Assembly: GCA_017302775.1 (NCBI GenBank)
Contig: JAFLDC010000166.1
Coordinates: 1 to 6,324 of the forward strand
Length of the DNA: 6,324 nucleotides
Direction of reading: 5' to 3'
DNA from: Sphingomonadales bacterium
GTDB lineage: Bacteria; Pseudomonadota; Alphaproteobacteria; Sphingomonadales; Sphingomonadaceae
Numbering within the stretch: the first letter of the stretch is position 1; each line of letters starts with the position of its first letter. This document shows, piece by piece, positions 1-5,187 of the stretch. The notes under the pieces were generated by a model, which was given only the letters and a program-made list of their open reading frames with translations, was not told where the DNA came from and made no database searches. A program made the translations under genes and the position numbers.

Positions 1-59
1 GCCTCCTGTTCTTTGATCATCCCGATGATCTGCGCGTCAGTGAAACGGCTCTTCCTCAT
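1..59 (-). CDS. IS3-family transposase OrfA, N-terminal 19 codons (partial)
   Basis: Read on the minus strand from ATG at 59, the first residues are MRKSRFTDAQIIGMIKEQE and the frame runs off the window at base 1. This matches the start of OrfA in IS3-family (IS407-like) elements, typically M(K/R)KSRFTEEQII..(L/I)KE.E, which begins an N-terminal helix-turn-helix that binds the IS ends. In these elements OrfA and OrfB are made into an OrfAB transposase by -1 frameshifting; OrfB is not in the window. A good ribosome binding site (GAAGGAG) lies about 9 bases upstream of the ATG. Only 19 complete codons are visible, so whether the copy is intact cannot be judged. Confidence 0.8.
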   Translation of the reverse strand, partial: MRKSRFTDAQIIGMIKEQE

Positions 60-127
60 ATCGTCTGCTCCTTCTCAGGCTGGGCAGACTCTACATCAGA
101 GCGAGGGACATTCCGGGGGGCAGGTCA
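1..127 (-). mobile_element. IS3-family insertion sequence, one end (partial)
   Basis: The left edge holds the upstream end of an IS3-family element, recognised from the start of its orfA at 1-59. Read inward from the right, the sequence at 127 begins TGACCTGCCCCCCGG, a C-rich end starting with TG, which suits an IS3-family terminal inverted repeat of the IS407-like type. A spacing of about 68 bp from this end to the orfA start is normal for the family. The exact outer boundary (127) is inferred from the TG end, because the other end and the target-site duplication are outside the window. The element lies only 14 bp upstream of the likely start of the GIY-YIG gene, so it may have removed that gene's promoter or true start. 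Confidence 0.65.
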
Positions 128-141
128 CTTGGCCTGAAAGG

Positions 142-477
142 ATGTCCGTTCCGCCCGATCCCGGCGTCTACATGATCTCCAAAGCAGGGGTCACGATTTA
201 CATCGGCAAAACGTGGGGAGTGGATGGCCTGCGCGGGCGGCTGGCGGATTTCCACCGCTCTGCAGCCTCAGGCCAGAAGGGCCACGCTGGTGGCGTCACA
301 TTTTACGGAAAATTCGGGGTGATAGATCCGGCTTACATCGCTGTTTGCGTGCATGTGCCTGTGATTGTAAGGCGTGACCCCGAAGTACTTTTCCCCTACA
401 TCCAGTATGTTGAACGCCGATTGATCTGGGAACATGTCGAGAAGCACGGTCGCCTTCCCGCTTGCAACAATGAATAG
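142..477 (+). CDS. Small GIY-YIG-fold nuclease-like protein
   Basis: The product is 111 residues from ATG 142. Hallmarks of the GIY-YIG nuclease fold appear in order: GVY at residues 8-10, YIG at 20-22, arginines at 31 and 33, a histidine at 38, a glutamate at 91 in the helix YVERRLIWEH, and an asparagine near the end (N109). These correspond to the two tyrosines, arginine, metal-binding glutamate and terminal asparagine of active family members, so catalytic competence looks preserved. GIY-YIG domains make hydrolytic DNA strand breaks in homing, repair, restriction and mobile-element proteins; the substrate here is unknown. There is no second domain. The frame stays open upstream to 13, but that part overlaps the IS end and orfA and is not credible. 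The chosen ATG has only an AAAGG directly against it, which is poorly spaced, so the native start or promoter may have been lost to the IS insertion ending at about 127. It is the only plus-strand gene in the window. Confidence 0.7.
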   Translation: MSVPPDPGVYMISKAGVTIYIGKTWGVDGLRGRLADFHRSAASGQKGHAGGVTFYGKFGVIDPAYIAVCVHVPVIVRRDPEVLFPYIQYVERRLIWEHVEKHGRLPACNNE

Positions 478-670
478 GAGCGGCCAGTTTCTCTCTGAAT
501 ACGCGCTCAGGTAGGCACCACCAGAAAAGGCACAAATAGCCTCCTACGGCGTCGCCAATGCGTTTGGACACGGGTATATGCCCGCTTTGTCGCCTTCTGC
601 ATGAGCCTCGGACACCCAAGATGCTGGCGGCTTGGTTGCTTGCGCGGCGGACGGCTTGATAGTGCATTTC
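478..670. other. Non-coding stretch between GIY-YIG gene and operon terminator
   Basis: No convincing gene is seen here on either strand. The open frames that cross it (minus 296-667 and plus 632-847) have compositions rich in Arg and Cys and resemble no family. The stretch separates the stop of the plus-strand GIY-YIG gene from the terminator of the minus-strand operon. No clear plus-strand terminator for the GIY-YIG gene was found. Confidence 0.5.
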
Positions 671-700
671 AAAAAAGAAAGCCCGCCACGAAGGCAGGCT
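671..700 (-). terminator. Rho-independent terminator of the minus-strand operon
   Basis: On the minus strand an 8-bp stem (AGCCTGCC / GGCGGGCT, one G-T wobble) with the loop TTCGT is followed at once by TTCTTTTTT. Stem positions are 693-700 and 680-687, and the T-tract is 671-679. It lies about 70 bp downstream of the stop of the 78-residue protein gene and is oriented to stop transcription from the integrase-AlpA-primase-ATPase array. There is no T-run on the plus-strand side, so it is unidirectional. Confidence 0.85.
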
Positions 701-747
701 GACTTTATATCGCAGTGTCGCGCACGCGCTTTTTTAGGGCGGGCTTT
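678..747. repeat. Perfect 10-bp inverted repeat with 50-bp spacer
   Basis: AAAGCCCGCC at 678-687 is the exact reverse complement of GGCGGGCTTT at 738-747. The left arm is shared with the terminator hairpin at 671-700, so the two pairings exclude one another. The spacer contains ATCGCAGTGTCG (709-720), also found in the tRNA-Phe remnant at 5779-5790. Confidence 0.6.
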
Positions 748-767
748 GCGCTTAGCTCCGGCTCAGA

Positions 768-1004
768 TCAGTCGCGAAGCGCAGCATGCCATCCATCGGT
801 GCGGCGGCGGTAGATCGTGTCAGGCTGGTTGCCCGCGAGCGTGCTGACCGCGCGGACGCCGGGGTCAAGCGCTTCGAACATAGCAATGCAAGCTGCCAAG
901 TCGCAGGCGTTGCCATCCTCCATGAAAAGATAACCCGTCTGGGTGTTGAAGTCGTATTCGACGCGCTCAACCATGCATTGAAGAGATGGATGATAGACCG
1001 CCAT
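768..1004 (-). CDS. Hypothetical protein, 78 residues
   Basis: I do not recognise a family. The product begins MAVYHPSLQCMVERVEYDFN, has an even, protein-like composition with a mildly acidic middle (EDGNACDLAACIAMFEALD), and ends in a basic segment (IYRRRTDGWHAALRD). No signal peptide or membrane segment is visible. The start at 1004 is chosen because AGAGGGG lies 9 bases upstream; the frame opens at 1040, but those extra 12 residues would include this ribosome binding site. It is the last gene of the minus-strand array, 130 bp after the RepA-like ATPase stop, and is followed by the terminator at 671-700. A role linked to the replication module is possible only by position. It is too short and not basic enough overall to look like an RSF1010 RepC-type origin binder. 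Confidence 0.65.
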   Translation of the reverse strand: MAVYHPSLQCMVERVEYDFNTQTGYLFMEDGNACDLAACIAMFEALDPGVRAVSTLAGNQPDTIYRRRTDGWHAALRD

Positions 1005-1050
1005 TGGCGAGTGCCCCTCTGAATGTCGCATTCCTCGCAAAGCTCACGTA

Positions 1051-1129
1051 GCCAAGATCGCCAAGGCCGCCAACATTCTCTGGCAATGTTGAGCGCGGAA
1101 CATCGCCATGAAAACGTGGCGACCTTGGC
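1051..1129. repeat. Inverted-repeat cluster able to form nested hairpins
   Basis: The gap between the RepA-like gene and the 78-residue gene is dense in inverted repeats. GCCAAGATCGCC (1051-1062) pairs with GGCGACCTTGGC (1118-1129) at 11 of 12 positions. Inside it CAACATT (1071-1077) and AATGTTG (1085-1091) pair perfectly around a 7-base loop, and the stem extends by CCGC/GCGG (1067-1070, 1095-1098) past a 3-base bulge. A third hairpin, CGCCATG-AAAA-CGTGGCG (1104-1121), pairs fully on the plus strand with one wobble and competes with the outer arms. No T-tract follows, so it is not an ordinary terminator. It could be a replication signal, a structured leader for the 78-residue gene, or a processing site. 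Confidence 0.45.
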
Positions 1130-1134
1130 ATTCT

Positions 1135-2112
1135 TCAGTCCGGCAGGCTCCATAGCCAGCCATCCTTGTGCTTTTTGGACTTGATGCCGATTGCATCCTT
1201 GGCGCGCTGGATTGTGCGTTCGGCATGGCCTGCGGCACCAGCCTTGTCGAATACCTCCTTGGCGGGCTTTGGTCCGTCTTTAAGTTCCTCGCGGAGGAAG
1301 GTCATGGCGGCGTCCATGGCCGACTGGTTCGATGGCGCAGCCCCGAGCAAGTCCTCGACTGTGAGGTTCGATTTGCCGCGCCAACGCAGCACGGGCATCT
1401 GACCCTCGATCTTAGCGTCGAGCTCGTAAAGCCAGCTGTCGCCGCGCGGCGCGATGTTGTGCTTGAGATGCGCGACGACGCGAAGATCAATGTCCTCGGG
1501 ATGGATGCCGACGAGAAGCGCCGAGCGCGCCGCCCCGATCACGTCGATGGAGCCGATGCCCTGATAGATGGCCTTGGTTGCGCTCGACTTGCGCAGGTGG
1601 CGGACCACGATCATCGCCGCCTCCGCTTCCGAGGCGACCTCCGCAAGCTGGGCTAGCAGCGCTCGGATTTCGTTCGGCTTGTACATGTCGGATGCGCTCG
1701 GCACGAAGGCAAAGAGCGGGTCAATGATGATCAGGCTTGGCTCATGTTCCAGAACCTCCGTTCGTAGCGCCGCGAGCCCCTTGTCATCGAAGGCTGAGTA
1801 CTCGGCGAGGTAGCGGATACGCTCGGGGTCGCCTCCCATGGCGTCGATGCGAGGTCGAACGGTGTAGGCCGCATCGTCTTCGGCGCTGATGACGAGCACA
1901 TGCCCTTTGCGCACGCGCTGGCCGTTGGGGAGCTTGCCTCCTGTGGAAACCAGCGCGGCGAGATGCATCATGAGAAACGACTTGCCGATACCGGGGTCGC
2001 CCTCGACGATCGTCACCATGCCGAAGGGTATGAGCGGCTCCCAGAGCCACTCCACTGTCGCTGCCTCGACATCGCTGAGCGTGCCGAAGGGGCTCTTTTT
2101 CTTCGTGCTCAT
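1135..2112 (-). CDS. RepA-like AAA/RecA-fold ATPase (hexameric helicase type)
   Basis: This 325-residue product is a cytoplasmic P-loop ATPase resembling plasmid RSF1010 RepA and related phage or plasmid AAA_25 proteins, which unwind DNA at the replication origin. Walker A is GDPGIGKS at residues 38-45, preceded by the typical LWEPLIPFGMVTIVEG strand. The ISAEDD motif at 75-80 resembles the helicase motif 1a of this family. Walker B is LIIID at 127-131, RHLRKS at 171-176 sits at the sensor-like position, and GSIDVIGAARSALLV follows near 186-200. Residues about 270-325 look like a C-terminal winged-helix DNA-binding domain. Its ATG overlaps the primase stop codon as ATGA, so the two are probably translationally coupled and act as a primase-helicase pair. 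Length and motif set are complete. The strand-separating direction and any dependence on a separate initiator cannot be read from sequence. Confidence 0.88.
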   Translation of the reverse strand: MSTKKKSPFGTLSDVEAATVEWLWEPLIPFGMVTIVEGDPGIGKSFLMMHLAALVSTGGKLPNGQRVRKGHVLVISAEDDAAYTVRPRIDAMGGDPERIRYLAEYSAFDDKGLAALRTEVLEHEPSLIIIDPLFAFVPSASDMYKPNEIRALLAQLAEVASEAEAAMIVVRHLRKSSATKAIYQGIGSIDVIGAARSALLVGIHPEDIDLRVVAHLKHNIAPRGDSWLYELDAKIEGQMPVLRWRGKSNLTVEDLLGAAPSNQSAMDAAMTFLREELKDGPKPAKEVFDKAGAAGHAERTIQRAKDAIGIKSKKHKDGWLWSLPD

Positions 2113-3017
2113 CGCCCACCCCGCAACTTCCCGAGAATGCGCGACAGCTCCTCGTTCAATTTCGTGCGGCTCTGGCCGTATTTGCTGACGAAGTATGGGC
2201 TGTGCCAGATAACGCTCGCAATCTCATCGGCCGATGCGCCCGCATCGAGCAACGACGCGGCGATCATGAAGACGCAACGTGAGCGATCGGAGCTGATGAC
2301 GAAAGCATCCGTCATCAGGCGGTATCGATCGCCGCCAACCTCCCGCCGGTAGCGCTTCGCGACCAGTGCTGGATCATACTTCGGATTGAAGGTTTCAGTC
2401 GGCACCCGCATCGATGGCCCAGCATAGAGCGGCTTTGGCCATTCCGAGCGCACCAGACGCGGCTGTTTCACGAGCGCGATTTTGGGACAACGGTATTGCG
2501 GCTTGTGGTTGAAGCCGTAGGGAAGCCGCAGAAACTTGGTCGACGACCAGCCGTTGCGATCGCCCTTGTACGAATAGGCTAGGTGTTTGGAGACCGCCTC
2601 TGCTTTCGGTGCGGGAATCCAGTTGTCGAATTCCCAGATGCCCTGAGTCCGCCCCGGCGAAGTCAGGATGAGAACCGATGGCGGGGGCACAAACAATTTT
2701 GGATCACCGGCATCGATGTCGCACCATGCGAATGGCGTCGGCAACGCATAGAGCGCCATTCGCCGCCGGAGATCGAAGGCGTTCGGGCAGAAATATTGAT
2801 CGAAGGAGCTCGGTTCAAACTCTTCTAGAAAGTCACGAATGCCTGGCCATTCGAGGTCAACATCGAAGCCCTCTTCGTGCCAATGCCCGGTGCTGGCATT
2901 CCGAGCGCCAAGAAAAACAAAGCCCAGTGTATGGCGGCGCCAGATCGATAGCAGGAAGCTGTGCTGTCTGCTTGCGATCGACTTATGACGCGCGCCTTCG
3001 TTCACGCGAGGTTGCAT
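2109..3017 (-). CDS. RepB-type DNA primase (archaeo-eukaryotic primase fold)
   Basis: The 302-residue product carries the three signature motifs of AEP/RepB primases, which synthesise primers for element replication. The metal-binding DxD is in AWCDID (D100, D102). Motif II is TSPGRTQGIW (119-128), with Q125 where many AEPs have histidine, as in RepB_primase/phage relatives. Motif III is RLPYGFNHKP (164-173), matching the RlPG.xN.K consensus. The C-terminal region (about 240-297, SSDRSRCVFMIAASLLDAGA) looks like the helical PriCT-type domain with its S/D-R-S signature. The start at 3017 has GGAG eight bases upstream. Its stop overlaps the start of the RepA-like ATPase gene, so the pair is likely co-translated. 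About 90 N-terminal residues before the DxD have no motif I recognise. No RSF1010-type RepC initiator gene is seen nearby. Confidence 0.82.
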   Translation of the reverse strand: MQPRVNEGARHKSIASRQHSFLLSIWRRHTLGFVFLGARNASTGHWHEEGFDVDLEWPGIRDFLEEFEPSSFDQYFCPNAFDLRRRMALYALPTPFAWCDIDAGDPKLFVPPPSVLILTSPGRTQGIWEFDNWIPAPKAEAVSKHLAYSYKGDRNGWSSTKFLRLPYGFNHKPQYRCPKIALVKQPRLVRSEWPKPLYAGPSMRVPTETFNPKYDPALVAKRYRREVGGDRYRLMTDAFVISSDRSRCVFMIAASLLDAGASADEIASVIWHSPYFVSKYGQSRTKLNEELSRILGKLRGGR

Positions 3018-3047
3018 GTTAGAATCTCCAGATTGTGAGGGGAAATG

Positions 3048-3065
3048 GAGGGGCTAAGGCCCCTC
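3048..3065 (-). promoter_or_regulatory. Hairpin between AlpA and primase genes
   Basis: GAGGGGC (3048-3054) and GCCCCTC (3059-3065) form a perfect 7-bp stem with a 4-base loop. On the minus strand it includes the AlpA-gene stop codon and lies about 20 bases before the primase ribosome binding site (3026-3029). No T-run follows, so termination is unlikely. It may instead stabilise or punctuate the message, or lower coupling between the two genes. Confidence 0.4.
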
Positions 3066-3291
3066 AGGCGTAGTCGGCGTAGACGTGCTGGGCGCGCTCA
3101 GCGCGGCGGTCCTCGATCCATTGCAGGATTTCGCCGCGATCCCAGCAGACCCGCGTGCCGCCGATGCGAATGCGCCGGGGCATGAGCCCTCGCTGTTCGC
3201 GCCGCAACCACGTCACGTTGCTGCCGGTGATGCCGAGCGCTTGCACCTCGGCGCGGGTCAGAAAGACCTTGGATATGGGATGCTCATTCAT
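3064..3291 (-). CDS. AlpA-family DNA-binding regulator / excisionase-like protein
   Basis: This 75-residue protein has the MerR-like winged helix-turn-helix of the AlpA (phage_AlpA) family. The pattern FLTRAEVQALGITGSNVTWL (residues 10-29) is the helix-turn-helix, followed by the wing LMPRRIRIGGTRVCWDRGEILQWIEDR (36-62), with the conserved P-R-x-x-x-G-G-x-R-x-x-W core. AlpA proteins activate integrase expression or act as recombination directionality factors in P4-like and other integrative elements, so a role in excision control is likely. The ATG at 3291 follows GGAAAG with only a 2-base gap, a weak site. An eight-codon mini-frame (3288-3311, peptide MKASGKR) ends on the AlpA start as ATGA, which could couple translation, although it lacks its own clear ribosome binding site. 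The primase gene follows 46 bp downstream. Confidence 0.85.
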   Translation of the reverse strand: MNEHPISKVFLTRAEVQALGITGSNVTWLRREQRGLMPRRIRIGGTRVCWDRGEILQWIEDRRAERAQHVYADYA

Positions 3292-3301
3292 CGCTTTCCA
3301 C

Positions 3302-3381
3302 TCGCTTTCATCGCGGCACGATGCCGTCGATTTGTGCGAGCGAAGATGTCAGGATGAACGGAACGAAATAGACGGCACGAT
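3302..3381 (-). promoter_or_regulatory. Operator-like repeats upstream of the AlpA gene
   Basis: The 93-bp gap upstream of the AlpA start holds CGGCA-CGA-TGCCG (3314-3326), an interrupted dyad. CGGCACGAT is repeated directly at 3314-3322 and 3373-3381, and TCGCTTTC occurs at 3291-3298 and 3302-3309, one helical turn apart. Such spacing suits binding by a small dimeric regulator such as AlpA itself. No convincing -10/-35 pair was found, so the promoter position is unresolved. Confidence 0.35.
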
Positions 3382-3384
3382 TTC

Positions 3385-3984
3385 TCACCCGGAGTGCGCG
3401 GGTTTTTCCAAACGCGGCCGCCCGCTAAAGTCCGTGGGCGCTTTGCCCATACGAGCGCGTGCATTGCCGCGGGCGTTTTTGTATTGCCGCTTCGAAAGCT
3501 TCGGCCAGCGTTGCAAAGCTTCGGGCTCCAGTTCCTTGTTCAAGGGCCGCCGCCCTGTCGCGGAGAGCCGCTCGATGAGCCAGCAAGTGCATTGTTCCAG
3601 ATCGCTGGGGGGCTGTGCTTCGTCGGCTGATTGGGCTGAGTCCAGAAACGCAACGAGATCGGCACGGCTGATTTTCAGCTCTCTCGGTGGTCCCTCGATC
3701 GGGCCAAACAAGCAACAATTACGATCAAGGTCGATCTTGAAGAATTCGTTTGCGGCCTCAATGGCGGTGAGCTGACGTTCATGCCCATCGAAAGCGTGAT
3801 GGTAAGCGGTGATTTTTCCACCATGGAGTGCCGTGTAGAGGTTTCGGAGGGCGATCTTGACCAGATCATTTCCGGCAGGAAGTTGCTTCTGCCAAGCGTC
3901 ACCATGAGTGGCAGGGCCGACGATTTCGTCGATCGCCTCACGCGGCGACAGAAAGAACCTGTCCTTGATTTCTCCGATCGGCAT
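3385..3984 (-). CDS. Hypothetical protein, 199 residues, overlapping the integrase gene
   Basis: I do not recognise a named family. The product begins MPIGEIKDRFFLSPREAIDE, is mixed alpha/beta in appearance for about 110 residues, then has a charged linker near 115-130. Its strongly basic C-terminal part (about 140-199, with RPLNKELEPEALQRWPKLSK and several Arg/Lys) could bind nucleic acid. No membrane segment or signal peptide is seen. The start at 3984 is supported by a TTGAGG site nine bases upstream and lies inside the integrase gene, giving a 47-bp overlap in another frame. Integrase-side translation may therefore feed this gene. Position between the integrase and AlpA genes suggests an accessory to recombination or element regulation, but that is only context. 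Confidence 0.7.
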   Translation of the reverse strand: MPIGEIKDRFFLSPREAIDEIVGPATHGDAWQKQLPAGNDLVKIALRNLYTALHGGKITAYHHAFDGHERQLTAIEAANEFFKIDLDRNCCLFGPIEGPPRELKISRADLVAFLDSAQSADEAQPPSDLEQCTCWLIERLSATGRRPLNKELEPEALQRWPKLSKRQYKNARGNARARMGKAPTDFSGRPRLEKPAHSG

Positions 3985-5119
3985 TGATCAACGCCTCAAC
4001 ATGGTCTGCCCACTTGGTCAACGCCTCGCGCTTTTCTTGCGTGTAGGCGTGGCGATTATAAACGGCTGCGACGCCTGAGACGATACCACTCTTGTGGTTG
4101 AGAACGGCCTCGATCACATGGGGCTGGACGCCCATCATGGCCATGTTGGTTGCAACCGTGCGGCGGATGTCGTGCATACGCCAGTCGTCAGCCCCTGAGG
4201 CCTTTTCCAAGCGCGCTTTCAAGCGCCCGAAGCCTGAAATTGGCGTCGTGCCCGTTGTCGTGAAGACGAAATCCGAACCGGCGAAGCGGGGCAAGCTTTC
4301 GAGGATCGATAAGGCCAAGGGTGCTAACGGAACGGTGTGTTGGGTGGCGTTCTTGGCCCGCTTCGCTGGGATCGTCCAAGTGCCATTGGCAAGATCGAGT
4401 TCCGACCACTGCATCCCTGCCACCTCCCCTCGCCGCTGGCCGGTCAGGATCACGAGCTTGGCGAACTGCTCAAATGGGAAGCCCTCACCCACGGCGGCGT
4501 TCCAGCAGGCGACAATTTCGGCGCTCGTCAGGACGCGGTCGCGCGACACCTCCTTGGCCGGAGCCTTCAGGGCCGCGACTGGATTGGTTTCAATCGTGCC
4601 GCGATCAACGCACCACGAAAACAGCTTCTTGATCGCAGCAAGTGCCCGGTTCGTTCCGGTGCCCATGCCCGCCGCCATCATATCGTCGAGCACTTTGACG
4701 ACATCGCCGCGCTTGATCTCGTCGATCGGCTTGTCGTGCAACACGGCGAATTTGGCGAGGACACGTTCGGTCGGTTTCCAGCTCCGATTGCGTGGCTTGG
4801 CATAGAGTTCGATGAACTGGGGGATGACATCACCGAGCGTCAGCCGGGCTTCGGGTTCATCCTCAAAAATGCCAAGCTGGATTTGCCGCAAGATGTCGCG
4901 CGCCTTGTCGCGTGCATCGGCCAAGCTGAGCACAGGATAGGTTCCAAGCTTGATCCGGCGCGGACATTCCTTCACGGTTGCGGCGAGGCACCAGACTTTT
5001 GTTCCTGTGTAGGACACACGCACCATCAGGCCAGTCACGATCTCATCGCGGACCTCATACCGCTTAGTCGTCGCGGCTGGCAGACTATCGATCAACTTGG
5101 GTGTGAGCTTCTTGCGCAT
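3938..5119 (-). CDS. Tyrosine-type site-specific integrase (P4-like, DUF4102 arm domain)
   Basis: This full-length integrase (393 residues from ATG 5119) catalyses integration and excision at the tRNA-Phe attachment site. Numbering from the in-frame GTG at 5128 (three residues earlier), the N-terminal arm-binding domain (DUF4102-type) covers about 5-90, with LGTYPVLSLADARDKA at 61-76. The SAM-like core-binding domain covers about 95-185. The catalytic domain holds R232 (TGQRRGEV), K259 (RAKNATQHTVPL), H319-x-x-R322 (MHDIRRT), H345 (LNHKSG) and the nucleophile Y357 (VYNRH). All canonical residues are present, so it should be active. ATG 5119 (MRKKLTPKL) is preferred because neither start has a clear ribosome binding site; an in-frame stop at 5153-5155 excludes anything longer. 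It lies about 650 bp from the att remnant and points away from it, a common arrangement. Its 3' end overlaps the 199-residue gene. Confidence 0.93.
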   Translation of the reverse strand: MRKKLTPKLIDSLPAATTKRYEVRDEIVTGLMVRVSYTGTKVWCLAATVKECPRRIKLGTYPVLSLADARDKARDILRQIQLGIFEDEPEARLTLGDVIPQFIELYAKPRNRSWKPTERVLAKFAVLHDKPIDEIKRGDVVKVLDDMMAAGMGTGTNRALAAIKKLFSWCVDRGTIETNPVAALKAPAKEVSRDRVLTSAEIVACWNAAVGEGFPFEQFAKLVILTGQRRGEVAGMQWSELDLANGTWTIPAKRAKNATQHTVPLAPLALSILESLPRFAGSDFVFTTTGTTPISGFGRLKARLEKASGADDWRMHDIRRTVATNMAMMGVQPHVIEAVLNHKSGIVSGVAAVYNRHAYTQEKREALTKWADHVEALINADRRNQGQVLSVAA

Positions 5120-5187
5120 GTCGTGCACGATGACACCCGAGGCTTGGCTCTGTCAGGGTATGATTTGGAGCGGGTTGGAATGTGATT

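Noticed and set aside
13..141. Upstream extension of the GIY-YIG frame to ATG 13
   Set aside because: This part is antisense to the IS3 orfA start and crosses the IS end. It shows no GIY-YIG similarity.
1051..1129. Possible tRNA gene suggested by length and paired 12-bp ends
   Set aside because: There is no TTC-type T-loop, no D-loop signature and the outer stem is too long, so it is not a tRNA on either strand.
967..1131. 54-codon minus-strand frame starting 3 bases after the ATPase stop
   Set aside because: It has only a weak GAAGA upstream, lies across the inverted-repeat cluster and overlaps the 78-residue gene. The Gly/Leu-rich repeats in it follow from the nucleotide repeats. Kept as a remote possibility only.
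752..1153. 133-codon minus-strand open frame
   Set aside because: It overlaps the better supported 78-residue gene in another frame, is rich in Arg, Ser and Trp, and lacks a ribosome binding site suited to its start.
1168..2352. Plus-strand open frames opposite the ATPase and primase genes
   Set aside because: The minus-strand frames carry complete Walker and AEP motifs, while the plus-strand frames are compositionally odd and motif-free.
4092..5185. Long plus-strand open frames opposite the integrase gene (237 and 282 codons)
   Set aside because: They are antisense shadows of a clear tyrosine recombinase, a common effect in GC-rich coding sequence, and show no motif.
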